This document shows positions 9,429-17,679 of a stretch of DNA of 64,000 nt, in pieces. The stretch lies in contig CP031964.1 in assembly GCA_003443635.1 (NCBI GenBank), forward strand, positions 310,001-374,000. The letters run 5' to 3'. Source of the stretch: Flavobacteriaceae bacterium. Lineage in GTDB: Bacteria > Bacteroidota > Bacteroidia > Flavobacteriales > Flavobacteriaceae. The notes below the pieces were generated by a model, which saw only the letters and a list, made by a program, of their open reading frames with translations, made no database searches and had not been told where the DNA came from. A program made the translations under genes and the position numbers. Every line of letters begins with the position of its first letter. Positions within the stretch are counted from its first letter, which is position 1.

Positions 9429-9992
9429 TTAATATGTTGGAGGTTTTTTAGTAAAGTATATTGCTGTTTTAAACAAAATTAATAGATCCATTTTTAACGA
9501 AATCTTATCGGCATACTCTCCGTCAAATTTTGCCTTTTCTTCTTCTGACATATTATCATATGAGTGAACCTGTGCCCAACCTGATAATCCTGGCCTTAAG
9601 CTTAGTGCCTTATTCTCTTTTCTTAATCTAATTAAATTAACTTGAGAAGCTATTGGAGGTCTTGGGCCTATAAAACTCATATCACCCTTTAGGACATTAA
9701 AAAACTGAGGAAGTTCATCTAAATTAGTTCTTCTTATTAATTTTCCAAAAGGAGTAATTCTTAATTTACTCTTCTCATGAGATTCTACATTAGGAGTATT
9801 TAAAGGCATACTTCTAAATTTATAAAACATAAAACCTTTTCCATTTTTACCTATTCTTATTTGTTTAAAAATAGGAATCTCAAAATCTTGTACAAAAATA
9901 ACAAAAGCAATTATAAGATAAATAGGAACTAGTAATAGTATTAAAAGTATTGCCAATAATATATCTGATGCTCTCTTAATAAATAAATACAT
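9429..9992 (-). CDS. Small phosphoglycosyl transferase (PglC-like), second copy
   Basis: A second monotopic sugar-1-phosphate:undecaprenyl-phosphate transferase. It has a hydrophobic N-terminal segment (residues 8-34), canonical FYKFRSM (57-62), the Asp92-Glu93 catalytic dyad in NLDELPQFFNVLKGDMSFIGPRP, and RPGLSGWAQV. This copy keeps the standard motifs that the first copy has changed. It is one base from the formyltransferase gene and two bases from the PIG-L deacetylase gene. Two initiating enzymes in one locus imply either two glycans or one copy acting on a special sugar. Confidence 0.87.
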   Translation of the reverse strand: MYLFIKRASDILLAILLILLLVPIYLIIAFVIFVQDFEIPIFKQIRIGKNGKGFMFYKFRSMPLNTPNVESHEKSKLRITPFGKLIRRTNLDELPQFFNVLKGDMSFIGPRPPIASQVNLIRLRKENKALSLRPGLSGWAQVHSYDNMSEEEKAKFDGEYADKISLKMDLLILFKTAIYFTKKPPTY

Positions 9993-9994
9993 AT

Positions 9995-10684
9995 CTAATC
10001 TAAGATTTGAAAAACAGCTTGAAAAGCTTCAGCATAAACCTTTCCTGACTGACCTCCCCTTAGAGCTGCTAACCCTTCTAAAACTTCATTAGATCTAGGG
10101 TGTGGGTATGGCCTCATTACTCCTTTATATGCTTCTAATGATGCTATTTTTTTTTTCACACCTTCTTTTCCTACCGCAATAAATGTATTGGGTAAAAAAG
10201 GAGATACATTTGTTGGAAATGACCAATCTGTTGAAGATAGTATTTCCATAAAATACAACCCTTTAATTGGTTTAATCTCCTTTCTTCGTTGGAACAATCT
10301 AGCTGCAACTTGACAAGCTCTAGATACACACAAATGATCATCATTCAAATCTGATGGATGATGAGTGAATATAAAATCTGGCTGTATCTTCTCTACAACT
10401 TTTTCTATATACTGAACTAGATCCAAATGAGGAACCGTATTAAACTTTATATTAGGAAAATCACCTAATATTGGTGGTTCTGCACCAATTATTTTTTGTG
10501 CCTCACAAGTATGATTATACAAATCTTCTATTTCTGGTCTAAATTGTCTAGCATTAACATTTCCTGATAATATACAGTTGTACACTTTATGGCCTTGTTT
10601 TGTTAATGTATAAGAGCTTGCTCCAAAACCTAATATTTCATCATCTGGATGAGCTGTTACTGTTAAATATATTTTTTGCTTCAT
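9995..10684 (-). CDS. PIG-L (LmbE) family deacetylase
   Basis: A zinc-dependent deacetylase of the PIG-L/LmbE family, which removes N-acetyl groups from sugars. The metal motif AHPDDE is near the N-terminus (residues 11-16) and the second site is HHPSDLNDDH (about residues 111-120). It carries no signal peptide, so it acts in the cytoplasm, on a nucleotide sugar or lipid-linked sugar. Its start lies 44 bases inside the 3' end of the upstream polymerase-like gene. The setting suggests it unmasks an amine on a HexNAc residue, perhaps for the neighbouring formyltransferase; that is inference. Confidence 0.83.
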   Translation of the reverse strand: MKQKIYLTVTAHPDDEILGFGASSYTLTKQGHKVYNCILSGNVNARQFRPEIEDLYNHTCEAQKIIGAEPPILGDFPNIKFNTVPHLDLVQYIEKVVEKIQPDFIFTHHPSDLNDDHLCVSRACQVAARLFQRRKEIKPIKGLYFMEILSSTDWSFPTNVSPFLPNTFIAVGKEGVKKKIASLEAYKGVMRPYPHPRSNEVLEGLAALRGGQSGKVYAEAFQAVFQILD

Positions 10685-11864
10685 TAATATTATTATTTTT
10701 TAAATACTGTGCCATTAGATAAAATAAAACCATTGGTACTACATTAATAAAAAGTCCTCCTGATAAAGCTTCAACAAATAATAATGCTAAAATTAAGTAA
10801 ACAACAACTTTTTCCTGGTCTTTTAAAAAATATTGTTTCAAAAAAATAACGTAAATTAAGAATCCAATAATACCAAACGCCAAAAATAAGTCGAAAAAAC
10901 CAAACTCACTTCTTTTATTAAAATAATCAATTCCTCCGAATAAATAGTTTAAATAATACCAATGTTCCCCAATATAATCCAATACATCCATTAACAGCAC
11001 ATCTCTTCTTGAAAATATAGTAGAAACCAATCCATATCTTTCATAGATAATTTTCCAAAAAGGTGATACACTTGCAACAAGTTTCATCAATGAATCAGCA
11101 AAAAAAATAAAAACACTACTTAATAATAAAATTACATTTAAAATCGTTTTTTTATTTAAATACCATAAATGAATTAATAAAAGTATACTTAAAAATAAAA
11201 AAACTGCTTTTTTACCTAACAAAACAGCTCCCATTATAGAAACAATTAACATAATAACATTCTTTGTTTTTATATATCTAAAATAATTTATAATTACTGC
11301 TATAATATATACAAACAAAGATTCTCCTGCTAAATCCAATAAGCCTTGATTTCCAAATCTTAATGACGACTGAGGATATGATCTAAAATCATCTATTGAA
11401 AAAAGCAAACCTACTATAATAAAAATCGTATTTATTATAATAATCTTATTGAAAACATCTATTATATTCTTTACCAGTTTTTCTTTGTGTTTAATTTTTT
11501 CAACTACTGCTACTACTACAAAAATAAATAGATATTTAATCCCTATATATATATCTCCTGCTACTAATTCTTCTAAAAATATATTTTTATTAAATATCGT
11601 AAACTTATCATTTAAAAAAAGCTGTCCAAAAATAAAGCACAAAAACATGCCTAGCCCTAAGAAAACAACTTGCTTTTTCGCTCCTAATAAAATAATCGAA
11701 ACTAGTAAAAAAAATAAAAATACAATCTTCAAAACAGCTCTTATTCTTAATTCACTAAACTGTAAAAATTCTATTTTATATAATGGTTGAAATAAAAAGA
11801 ATAGGATAAAGAAGATTATAAATGTTCTAGAAAACCAATTTTCATATTGCTTTAGGAAAGCCAT
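10641..11864 (-). CDS. Polytopic membrane protein, O-antigen polymerase/ligase-like
   Basis: A 407-residue protein with about ten to eleven hydrophobic segments spread over the whole length, the layout of Wzy polymerases and WaaL ligases. No diagnostic short motif can be named, because these proteins diverge beyond recognition, so the call rests on topology and place. It overlaps the downstream deacetylase by 44 bases and the upstream epimerase gene by 13 bases, so it is embedded in the operon. It is one of three such proteins in the locus, and which one polymerises and which one ligates is not decidable here. Confidence 0.65.
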   Translation of the reverse strand: MAFLKQYENWFSRTFIIFFILFFLFQPLYKIEFLQFSELRIRAVLKIVFLFFLLVSIILLGAKKQVVFLGLGMFLCFIFGQLFLNDKFTIFNKNIFLEELVAGDIYIGIKYLFIFVVVAVVEKIKHKEKLVKNIIDVFNKIIIINTIFIIVGLLFSIDDFRSYPQSSLRFGNQGLLDLAGESLFVYIIAVIINYFRYIKTKNVIMLIVSIMGAVLLGKKAVFLFLSILLLIHLWYLNKKTILNVILLLSSVFIFFADSLMKLVASVSPFWKIIYERYGLVSTIFSRRDVLLMDVLDYIGEHWYYLNYLFGGIDYFNKRSEFGFFDLFLAFGIIGFLIYVIFLKQYFLKDQEKVVVYLILALLFVEALSGGLFINVVPMVLFYLMAQYLKNNNINEAKNIFNSNSSSR

Positions 11865-12760
11865 TTATCTTTATTTTTAATAATTACCTTAGGACACCAC
11901 CCTAAAGAACGTGCTTTTTTGTCATTAAATGTCAACGGCTTGGTCATTTTCGTAAACTGCCTTTTGTTTATCGGCATTTTTTTTCCAGTCGCCTTTTGAA
12001 TGACTTCACCAACCATTGCCATACACCAAACTATAAAATGTGGAATAGCAATTGGTTTTTTTAGTTTGAGGAAATCTGCAATTCTATCTGATAATTCTTT
12101 AAAAGAAGGATGATAGCCATCTGTAAGGTTATAGATTCCTCCTGTTTTCATAATTGTAGGAATAAATTCCGCTACATCACTTGCAAACACCATTGACTTT
12201 CGCACAGCTCCTTTTCCGATGTTAAAATAATACTTTTTTCGAATTGCATTGATCATCGATTTTAGGTTTCCTGGCGGATTGATTCCAAAAAGTAATGGCA
12301 ATCGTAAAATGGTTGTTGTTATGTTTTTTGTTTTTCCCCACTCAGCAACCATTGCTTCTGCCATTATTTTACTTTTACCATAAGGTTCAATCGCATTTAA
12401 TGGTGCATTTTCTGCAATATTATCTCCAAAATTTAGTCCATATACAGAAACTGTACTGATAAAAACGAAATAATTTGGCACTTTTTGCAAAGCTCCTAAT
12501 AGATTTTGAGTTCCAGTTAGATTTACATCGTAGAATTCTTTCTTTTCGGCTTCTGTTTTCGGAACTACATGTGCTTTTCCTGCTACATGAATGATCAAAT
12601 CGTATTGTTTTGAAAGCGAAGGTACTTCTTTGGAAATATCAGCTGTAATTGTTGCTGAATCACTTCTTCCAATAGTATCAACCTCGTATTGCAAACGTTC
12701 TAACTCATGCAAAACGTGTTTTCCTAAAAATCCTGAAGCTCCTGTAACTAATACTTTCAT
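11852..12760 (-). CDS. NAD-dependent epimerase/4-ketoreductase (WbpV/Gne-like)
   Basis: An extended SDR enzyme with the NAD motif GASGFLG at residues 7-13, ISTVSVYG, and the catalytic Y.K in EPYGKSKIMAEAMV. The wording HVAGKAHVVPK and the GN-rich region after LRLPLLFG are typical of WbpV-type enzymes, which reduce the 4-keto group of UDP-4-keto-6-deoxy-HexNAc to UDP-D-QuiNAc or D-FucNAc. It follows the WbuB-like transferase gene, an arrangement common in L-FucNAc loci. A role as UDP-GlcNAc 4-epimerase is the main alternative. At 302 residues it is complete, though the C-terminal end is shorter than in some homologues. Confidence 0.8.
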   Translation of the reverse strand: MKVLVTGASGFLGKHVLHELERLQYEVDTIGRSDSATITADISKEVPSLSKQYDLIIHVAGKAHVVPKTEAEKKEFYDVNLTGTQNLLGALQKVPNYFVFISTVSVYGLNFGDNIAENAPLNAIEPYGKSKIMAEAMVAEWGKTKNITTTILRLPLLFGINPPGNLKSMINAIRKKYYFNIGKGAVRKSMVFASDVAEFIPTIMKTGGIYNLTDGYHPSFKELSDRIADFLKLKKPIAIPHFIVWCMAMVGEVIQKATGKKMPINKRQFTKMTKPLTFNDKKARSLGWCPKVIIKNKDKWLS

Positions 12761-12790
12761 TGCGTTTTGTATTGAGAAATTTGTCTTCTA

Positions 12791-13999
12791 TTAACTTCTA
12801 AATAGATTATTGAATTTATTCAGAATAATTTCTTTACTATATTCACTTTCAGCCAAGGCTCTCGCATTTTCCGAACACTTTTTAATTTCGGAAGTATCCG
12901 TATTCACAATTTTGGTTATTGTTGCTGAAATTTCTTCCAAATTACCCGCTTCAGCAAACCAACCAATTTCATGTTGTTGTAATACTAAATGCACTTCCGA
13001 ATTGATATCTCCAATATAGAAAATTGGTTTTCCTGCTGCTAATAGATTGTAAAATTTAGAAGGAACTCCTAAACCATACATATCTTTTTTAAGCGTTACG
13101 ACACCAATAGTCGTATCTGCCATGAATTTGTCTTGTTCTTCACGAGGAATCCAACCATGCTTTTCAATGTGTGTAGTTTTTTCGTTGGTCATGAAAGCTT
13201 TTATATCATTTTCCAACGCCCCATTTCCGATAAACGTAAATGTATACGGTTCGTTTTCCGTCTTTTTTAAGGCTTCAAGTAGAATTTCTAGACCTTGCAA
13301 ACGCCCCATGTTTCCAGCAAAGAGTAGTTTCTTTTTAGATGTTTCTGGAATTGGTCGAATCGAAATGTTCTCTGTATCTGCCCAGTTTTCAATAATTGTA
13401 ATTCCTTCTTTGCTATTTTTTTTCTGCTCAAAGAGTTTTTGCATATCGCGCCCAAGCACAATCAAGGTATCCATTTTTTTAAAGGCGCTGTTAAAGATGC
13501 GCTCCATGATTCCGAAAGCAAATGATTTATTCGATTTTAAGAATCCTGAAATAACTAGATTTTCTGGAAACACATCATGAACTAATACGTTCATTTTCCA
13601 GTTTCTTTTTTTTGCAGCAAAGCTTGTTAACACTAATAGCAATACAGGATTTGTTACCATAAGTACTTCCGCACCTTTTGGCATTTTTTTCTTCATAAGT
13701 CGTAGCATTTTATAGGTAACTTTTAGATGACCTATGATACGCGATATGAAGCTATTTTTATTGTATCCTTTGGATTGAATTCTATAAATGTTGATGTTTG
13801 GCAACCGCTTCACCTCAACTTTTTCATCTTTTCCCTCATAGAATTCAGGGCCACAGACTACCGAAACTTGGTAGTCTTTAGCCAATGATTTTGCTATTTC
13901 GGTCATGATATATCCAGTAGAAATGGTTTCTGGATAAAATAGTTCCGAAACTAGCCATATGTGTTTTTTAGTATTTACTCCAAACGACTCTGTTGACAT
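12791..13999 (-). CDS. Glycosyltransferase family 4, WbuB-like (probable L-FucNAc transferase)
   Basis: A retaining GT-B glycosyltransferase resembling WbuB, which follows fnlABC in other O-antigen loci and is thought to transfer L-FucNAc. The N-terminal domain begins HIWLVSELFYPETISTGYI, and the C-terminal donor domain has LLFAGNMGRLQGLEILLEA and GVPSKFYNLLAAGKPI with the conserved nucleotide-binding region. The frame is open further upstream to 14038, but the family N-terminus starts just after MSTESFG, so the ATG at 13999 is preferred. This still overlaps the capG-type gene by 32 bases, which implies coupled translation. Confidence 0.85.
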   Translation of the reverse strand: MSTESFGVNTKKHIWLVSELFYPETISTGYIMTEIAKSLAKDYQVSVVCGPEFYEGKDEKVEVKRLPNINIYRIQSKGYNKNSFISRIIGHLKVTYKMLRLMKKKMPKGAEVLMVTNPVLLLVLTSFAAKKRNWKMNVLVHDVFPENLVISGFLKSNKSFAFGIMERIFNSAFKKMDTLIVLGRDMQKLFEQKKNSKEGITIIENWADTENISIRPIPETSKKKLLFAGNMGRLQGLEILLEALKKTENEPYTFTFIGNGALENDIKAFMTNEKTTHIEKHGWIPREEQDKFMADTTIGVVTLKKDMYGLGVPSKFYNLLAAGKPIFYIGDINSEVHLVLQQHEIGWFAEAGNLEEISATITKIVNTDTSEIKKCSENARALAESEYSKEIILNKFNNLFRS

Positions 14000-15104
14000 A
14001 ATCTGTATATGAAAGGATAATTCGCACCATTTTCTCACTCACATTTGGCATAGAGTAGTCGTATACTTCTCTAAAGTTTCTTTTTGGACTTCTTTCTTGT
14101 ACATTTAATGCAGCTAGTCCTTGCATTATACGTTCAGGATTTAATCCTACCATCATTACTGAGGCTTCTTCCATTGCTTCTGGACGTTCGTGTGCTTCGC
14201 GAATATTTAGTGCATGAAAGTTTAAGATTGATGATTCTTCCGAAATAGTTCCTGAATCAGATAGCACAGCAAACGAATGCATTTGTAATGCATTGTAGTC
14301 TGAAAACCCAAGCGGTTTTAAGAATTGAATATTTTCATGCGTTTTCATATCTTTATCGTTCAACATGTTTCTTGTTCTTGGATGTGTAGAAACAATGATT
14401 GGATATTCGTATATCTCTGCAATTTGATTTAATGAATCAATTAATCCTTTGAAGTTTTTTGGATTGTTAATGTTTTCTTCTCTGTGTGATGATACTACAA
14501 AGAATTTATGTTTTTCTAAACCTAGTTTGTCTAATACATCTGAAGCTTCAATTTTTGATAAGAATTTATGAAGTACTTCATACATTGGACTTCCTGTTTT
14601 GATAACTCTATTAGGCGATAACCCTTCGCGTAATAAATATTCACGAGCAATGCTACTATACGTAAGATTGATATCTGATACGTGATCTACAATCTTACGG
14701 TTTGCTTCTTCTGGCACTCTTTGATCAAAACAACGGTTTCCAGCTTCCATATGAAATACAGGAATTTTACGTTTTTTGGCTGGAATTGCACATAAGCAAG
14801 AGTTTGTATCTCCTAATACTAAGAATGCATCTGGGTTTTCTTGTTCTAAGATAGGATCAATTTTGATTAAAATGTTTCCAACAGTTTCCGTGGCATTTCT
14901 CCCAGCAGCTTCTAAGAAATGATCTGGTTTCCTAAGCCCTAAATCTTCAAAGAATATTTCGTTTAATTCATAGTCATAGTTTTGTCCTGTATGAACTAAA
15001 ACATGTTCGATAGCGTCATTTTTGTCTAATGCAATTAACGTGCACGACAATCTAATAATCTCTGGTCGTGTTCCTACAACCGTTACTACTTTTAGTTTTT
15101 TCAT
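13968..15104 (-). CDS. fnlC: UDP-2-acetamido-2,6-dideoxyhexose 2-epimerase (CapG/FnlC)
   Basis: A non-hydrolysing 2-epimerase of the WecB fold that makes the last step of UDP-L-FucNAc synthesis, UDP-L-PneNAc to UDP-L-FucNAc. It has GTRPEIIRLS near the N-terminus, LVHTGQNYDYELNEIFF, and the segment HMEAGNRCFDQRVPEE, whose NRCFDQ wording separates FnlC/CapG from WecB (which has LRT in that place, as the gene at 25644 does). SGTISEESS is the UDP-binding loop. The three enzymes capE, capF and capG all lie together here. Eleven or so bases separate it from capF. Confidence 0.9.
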   Translation of the reverse strand: MKKLKVVTVVGTRPEIIRLSCTLIALDKNDAIEHVLVHTGQNYDYELNEIFFEDLGLRKPDHFLEAAGRNATETVGNILIKIDPILEQENPDAFLVLGDTNSCLCAIPAKKRKIPVFHMEAGNRCFDQRVPEEANRKIVDHVSDINLTYSSIAREYLLREGLSPNRVIKTGSPMYEVLHKFLSKIEASDVLDKLGLEKHKFFVVSSHREENINNPKNFKGLIDSLNQIAEIYEYPIIVSTHPRTRNMLNDKDMKTHENIQFLKPLGFSDYNALQMHSFAVLSDSGTISEESSILNFHALNIREAHERPEAMEEASVMMVGLNPERIMQGLAALNVQERSPKRNFREVYDYSMPNVSEKMVRIILSYTDYVNRVVWSKY

Positions 15105-15114
15105 TGTATCGTTA

Positions 15115-16257
15115 TTATACTTTTACAAAATAGGTATCTGCATCTTCTGGATTGTATGGTTCGTTGATCCAAAATAGTGTTATTAATTCTGTGTCGCCAA
15201 TATTTTTAATGTTATGCGTATACCAAATTGGCATGTCAACATACGCTGGTTCTGCTCCATCAAGTATGTATTCAAAAACTTCATCTGAATCAATTTTACG
15301 GAGTCGAATAGATGCTTTTCCACTAATGACAGCAAAGCGTTCTATTTTTCGGGTGTGATAATGATTTCCACGTGTAACGCCTGGAACTGTTGTTGAATAC
15401 GATGATTGTCCTGCCGAACCTGCTCGCATTATTTCTACAAATGCTCCACGATCATCTGAATGTTTTGTGAATTTTCTTGGAAAATAATCTTTAGGGATAA
15501 AACTCGTAAACGTATTAAATAAGTCTAATTCAAATGAGTTTAAATCTACTTTTGGCACTTGTCCGTTATCTACGTATTGTGTTTTGAAATCTTTTAGCAA
15601 TCCTAAAATTTCAGATACTTTACGTGATGATGTATGTGGTACTACATACGATTGTATATTTTCTGAGTCTTGCTTAACAATTTCATTATAGAAAGCTTCT
15701 GATAGTTCATTGATGTAAATTAAGTTTACTGTACTATCATTAATCACTGTTGGTTGTTCTCCTTGCACTATTTGATGCGAAAATGTGGCAATGAACGAGT
15801 TGTAGAAAGGTTTTCCAAAAGATCCAAATACATTTGGAATAATCAACGAAGCTACTTTTCCTCCATGATTTGTTGCCCAGTTTTCTAGATGTTGTCTTCC
15901 ATCACGCTTTGACTTTCCGTATAGATTGTCTCTTTCTTCTTGTGTAGACGATGAAAAGATGATTTTTGGTGTAGAGTTTGTTGCTTCACAAGCACTTACT
16001 AATTTGTGTACTAAATCAACATTTGTATCATAGATAACTTGCTGATCTTCATGACGATTCATTGCAGCAATGTGTACAATAACATCACATGATTTCACAA
16101 AGTTTTGTAGCTCAGCTTCGTTTTCAAAGTAGTTTCTTTGAAAACTAATACGTTCTATTTCTTCTGTTTTTGTACCTAAGAAGTTGTATAAGTGACTTCC
16201 CATGAAACCACCTTGTCCTGTGATTCCAACTTTTATTAGTTGTCCCATTTGGTCCAT
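15115..16257 (-). CDS. fnlB: CapF/FnlB: bifunctional SDR-cupin reductase/epimerase
   Basis: Catalyses C-3 epimerisation and NADPH-dependent C-4 reduction in UDP-L-FucNAc synthesis. Residues 1 to about 250 form the SDR domain, with the cofactor motif GQGGFMGSHL near residue 14 and SSTQEERDNLYGKSKR carrying Y.K. Residues from about 260 are a cupin with TRGNHYHTRKIERF and the barrel strand IWYTHNIKNIG. This two-domain order is specific to CapF/FnlB. Two starts are possible three codons apart (16257 or 16248); both overlap the upstream cupin gene. The call is firm by architecture and by position between capE and capG. Confidence 0.9.
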   Translation of the reverse strand: MDQMGQLIKVGITGQGGFMGSHLYNFLGTKTEEIERISFQRNYFENEAELQNFVKSCDVIVHIAAMNRHEDQQVIYDTNVDLVHKLVSACEATNSTPKIIFSSSTQEERDNLYGKSKRDGRQHLENWATNHGGKVASLIIPNVFGSFGKPFYNSFIATFSHQIVQGEQPTVINDSTVNLIYINELSEAFYNEIVKQDSENIQSYVVPHTSSRKVSEILGLLKDFKTQYVDNGQVPKVDLNSFELDLFNTFTSFIPKDYFPRKFTKHSDDRGAFVEIMRAGSAGQSSYSTTVPGVTRGNHYHTRKIERFAVISGKASIRLRKIDSDEVFEYILDGAEPAYVDMPIWYTHNIKNIGDTELITLFWINEPYNPEDADTYFVKV

Positions 16258-16688
16258 TTGTTTTGATCAAATCTAACCTGATCATTTTCAATTTCATTAA
16301 GCCCATAATCTGACATTATCATAAGTTTTGAATTTTGTTCTAAAGCCTTAAAACCATTAACATAACCTGAAGGAATATATAAAACTGCCGGCTTATTAGC
16401 AGATAAGATATAATTACTCGTTTTCAAATCTTTTGATGGATTCTCCCAATCATCTATTGCAATCAATTTAACCGTAAAGTTTCCTTTTACACAAATAAAC
16501 CAACGAGATTCTATTTTATGCCCTTGCCAAGCCCTGACAACGTTTGTGTCAAAATGAGTTGTAAAATATACTCGTTTGATTAAAGACATGTCCAAATCAT
16601 TGATAAAATCTAACCGCCCTCTTTCATCAACATAATTTCCACCAACAATTAGTTCAGGTTGATTTTCTATTTTAACCTTGTCCAACAT
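16236..16688 (-). CDS. Stand-alone sugar cupin (RmlC/WxcM-like)
   Basis: A 150-residue single-domain cupin of the sugar epimerase/isomerase group. GNYVDERGRLDFINDLD is followed by a conserved VRAWQGHKIESRWF and by the barrel segment LYIPSGYVNGFKAL, as in dTDP-sugar 3,5-epimerase and 3,4-ketoisomerase-like proteins. It overlaps capE by 17 bases and capF by 22, so it is built into the FucNAc module although textbook capEFG synthesis needs only three enzymes. It may assist C-3 or C-5 epimerisation or act on a different keto sugar. Function is inferred from fold and place only. Confidence 0.75.
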   Translation of the reverse strand: MLDKVKIENQPELIVGGNYVDERGRLDFINDLDMSLIKRVYFTTHFDTNVVRAWQGHKIESRWFICVKGNFTVKLIAIDDWENPSKDLKTSNYILSANKPAVLYIPSGYVNGFKALEQNSKLMIMSDYGLNEIENDQVRFDQNKWTKWDN

Positions 16689-17679
16689 CTTCTTTAATAA
16701 AAGAAAGTTTTAAAAGTAATTTTTTCATACTCTCAATATCTAAGCGTTCTGTGTTATGCGAGTGATAATCCTCTATTTTATTCATATCTATTTCTCCTTC
16801 AGAAAAATAGTTTGCATAATTAAGATCCCTGTTATCAGCCGGTATTCTATAATAATCTCCCATATCTTGGGCTTTTACTTTTTCTTCTCTTGTAAGTAAT
16901 GATTCGTATAGCTTTTCTCCATGGCGAGTTCCTATAACTTTTAATTTACTACTTCCTTCATACATCTCAACCAAAGTTTTTGCTAATGTTTCTACGGTAG
17001 CTGCAGGAGCTTTTTGCACAAACATATCTCCAGCATTTGCATTCTCGAAGGCAAATAACACTAAATCAACCGCATCTTCAAGTGTCATCATAAAACGAGT
17101 CATACTAGGATCTGTAATCGTCAAGTCTTCTTTATTTTTAATTTGTTCAACAAATAATGGAATTACAGAACCTCTAGATGCCATTACATTTCCATAACGC
17201 GTTCCAGAAATTATAGTATCTCCAGCATTTCGTGATTTAGCAACTAAAACTTTTTCCATCATTGCTTTAGAAATTCCCATGGCATTAATTGGATATACAG
17301 CTTTATCTGTACTTAAAACAACCACATTTTTCACGTTATTCTTAATAGCAGCTTCTAGCACATTTTCTGTACCTAAAACATTAGTCTTTACTGCCTCTAC
17401 AGGAAAAAATTCGCAAGAAGGAACTTGTTTTAATGCTGCTGCATGAAAAATATAATCTACACCTCTTACAGCAGTTTCTACAGATCTATAATCTCTTACG
17501 TCCCCTATATAGAATTTCACTTTTGGATTTCCTAAACGTCTTCTTAATTCATCTTGTTTTTTTTCATCTCTTGAAAAAATTCGTATTTCATTAAAATGAT
17601 CTGTATGCAAAAACCTGTTTAGTACAGCATTTCCAAAGGAACCTGTGCCTCCTGTGATTAGTAAGATTTTATTTTTCAT
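16672..17679 (-). CDS. fnlA: UDP-GlcNAc 4,6-dehydratase/5-epimerase (CapE/FnlA)
   Basis: Soluble inverting SDR dehydratase, first enzyme of UDP-L-FucNAc synthesis. It starts MKNKILLITGGTGSFG, has DEKKQDELRRR, and the active site VLSTDKAVYPINAMGISKAMME with Met in place of the usual Tyr, as in CapE. It lacks the membrane domain of the WbpM-type dehydratase at 4909. The frame is open to 17700, but the ATG at 17679 fits the family N-terminus and reduces the overlap with the glycosyltransferase gene upstream to 11 bases. The C-terminal TERLDIE segment matches CapE. Confidence is high. Confidence 0.92.
   Translation of the reverse strand: MKNKILLITGGTGSFGNAVLNRFLHTDHFNEIRIFSRDEKKQDELRRRLGNPKVKFYIGDVRDYRSVETAVRGVDYIFHAAALKQVPSCEFFPVEAVKTNVLGTENVLEAAIKNNVKNVVVLSTDKAVYPINAMGISKAMMEKVLVAKSRNAGDTIISGTRYGNVMASRGSVIPLFVEQIKNKEDLTITDPSMTRFMMTLEDAVDLVLFAFENANAGDMFVQKAPAATVETLAKTLVEMYEGSSKLKVIGTRHGEKLYESLLTREEKVKAQDMGDYYRIPADNRDLNYANYFSEGEIDMNKIEDYHSHNTERLDIESMKKLLLKLSFIKEDVGQG

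Noticed and set aside
13122..13580. A 152-residue plus-strand frame opposite the WbuB-like gene
   Set aside because: The opposite strand has a complete GT4 enzyme with clear motifs; the plus-strand peptide has none.
15369..15374. CACGTG hexamer in capF
   Set aside because: Only the hexamer core matches parS; the flanks do not, and it lies in coding sequence.
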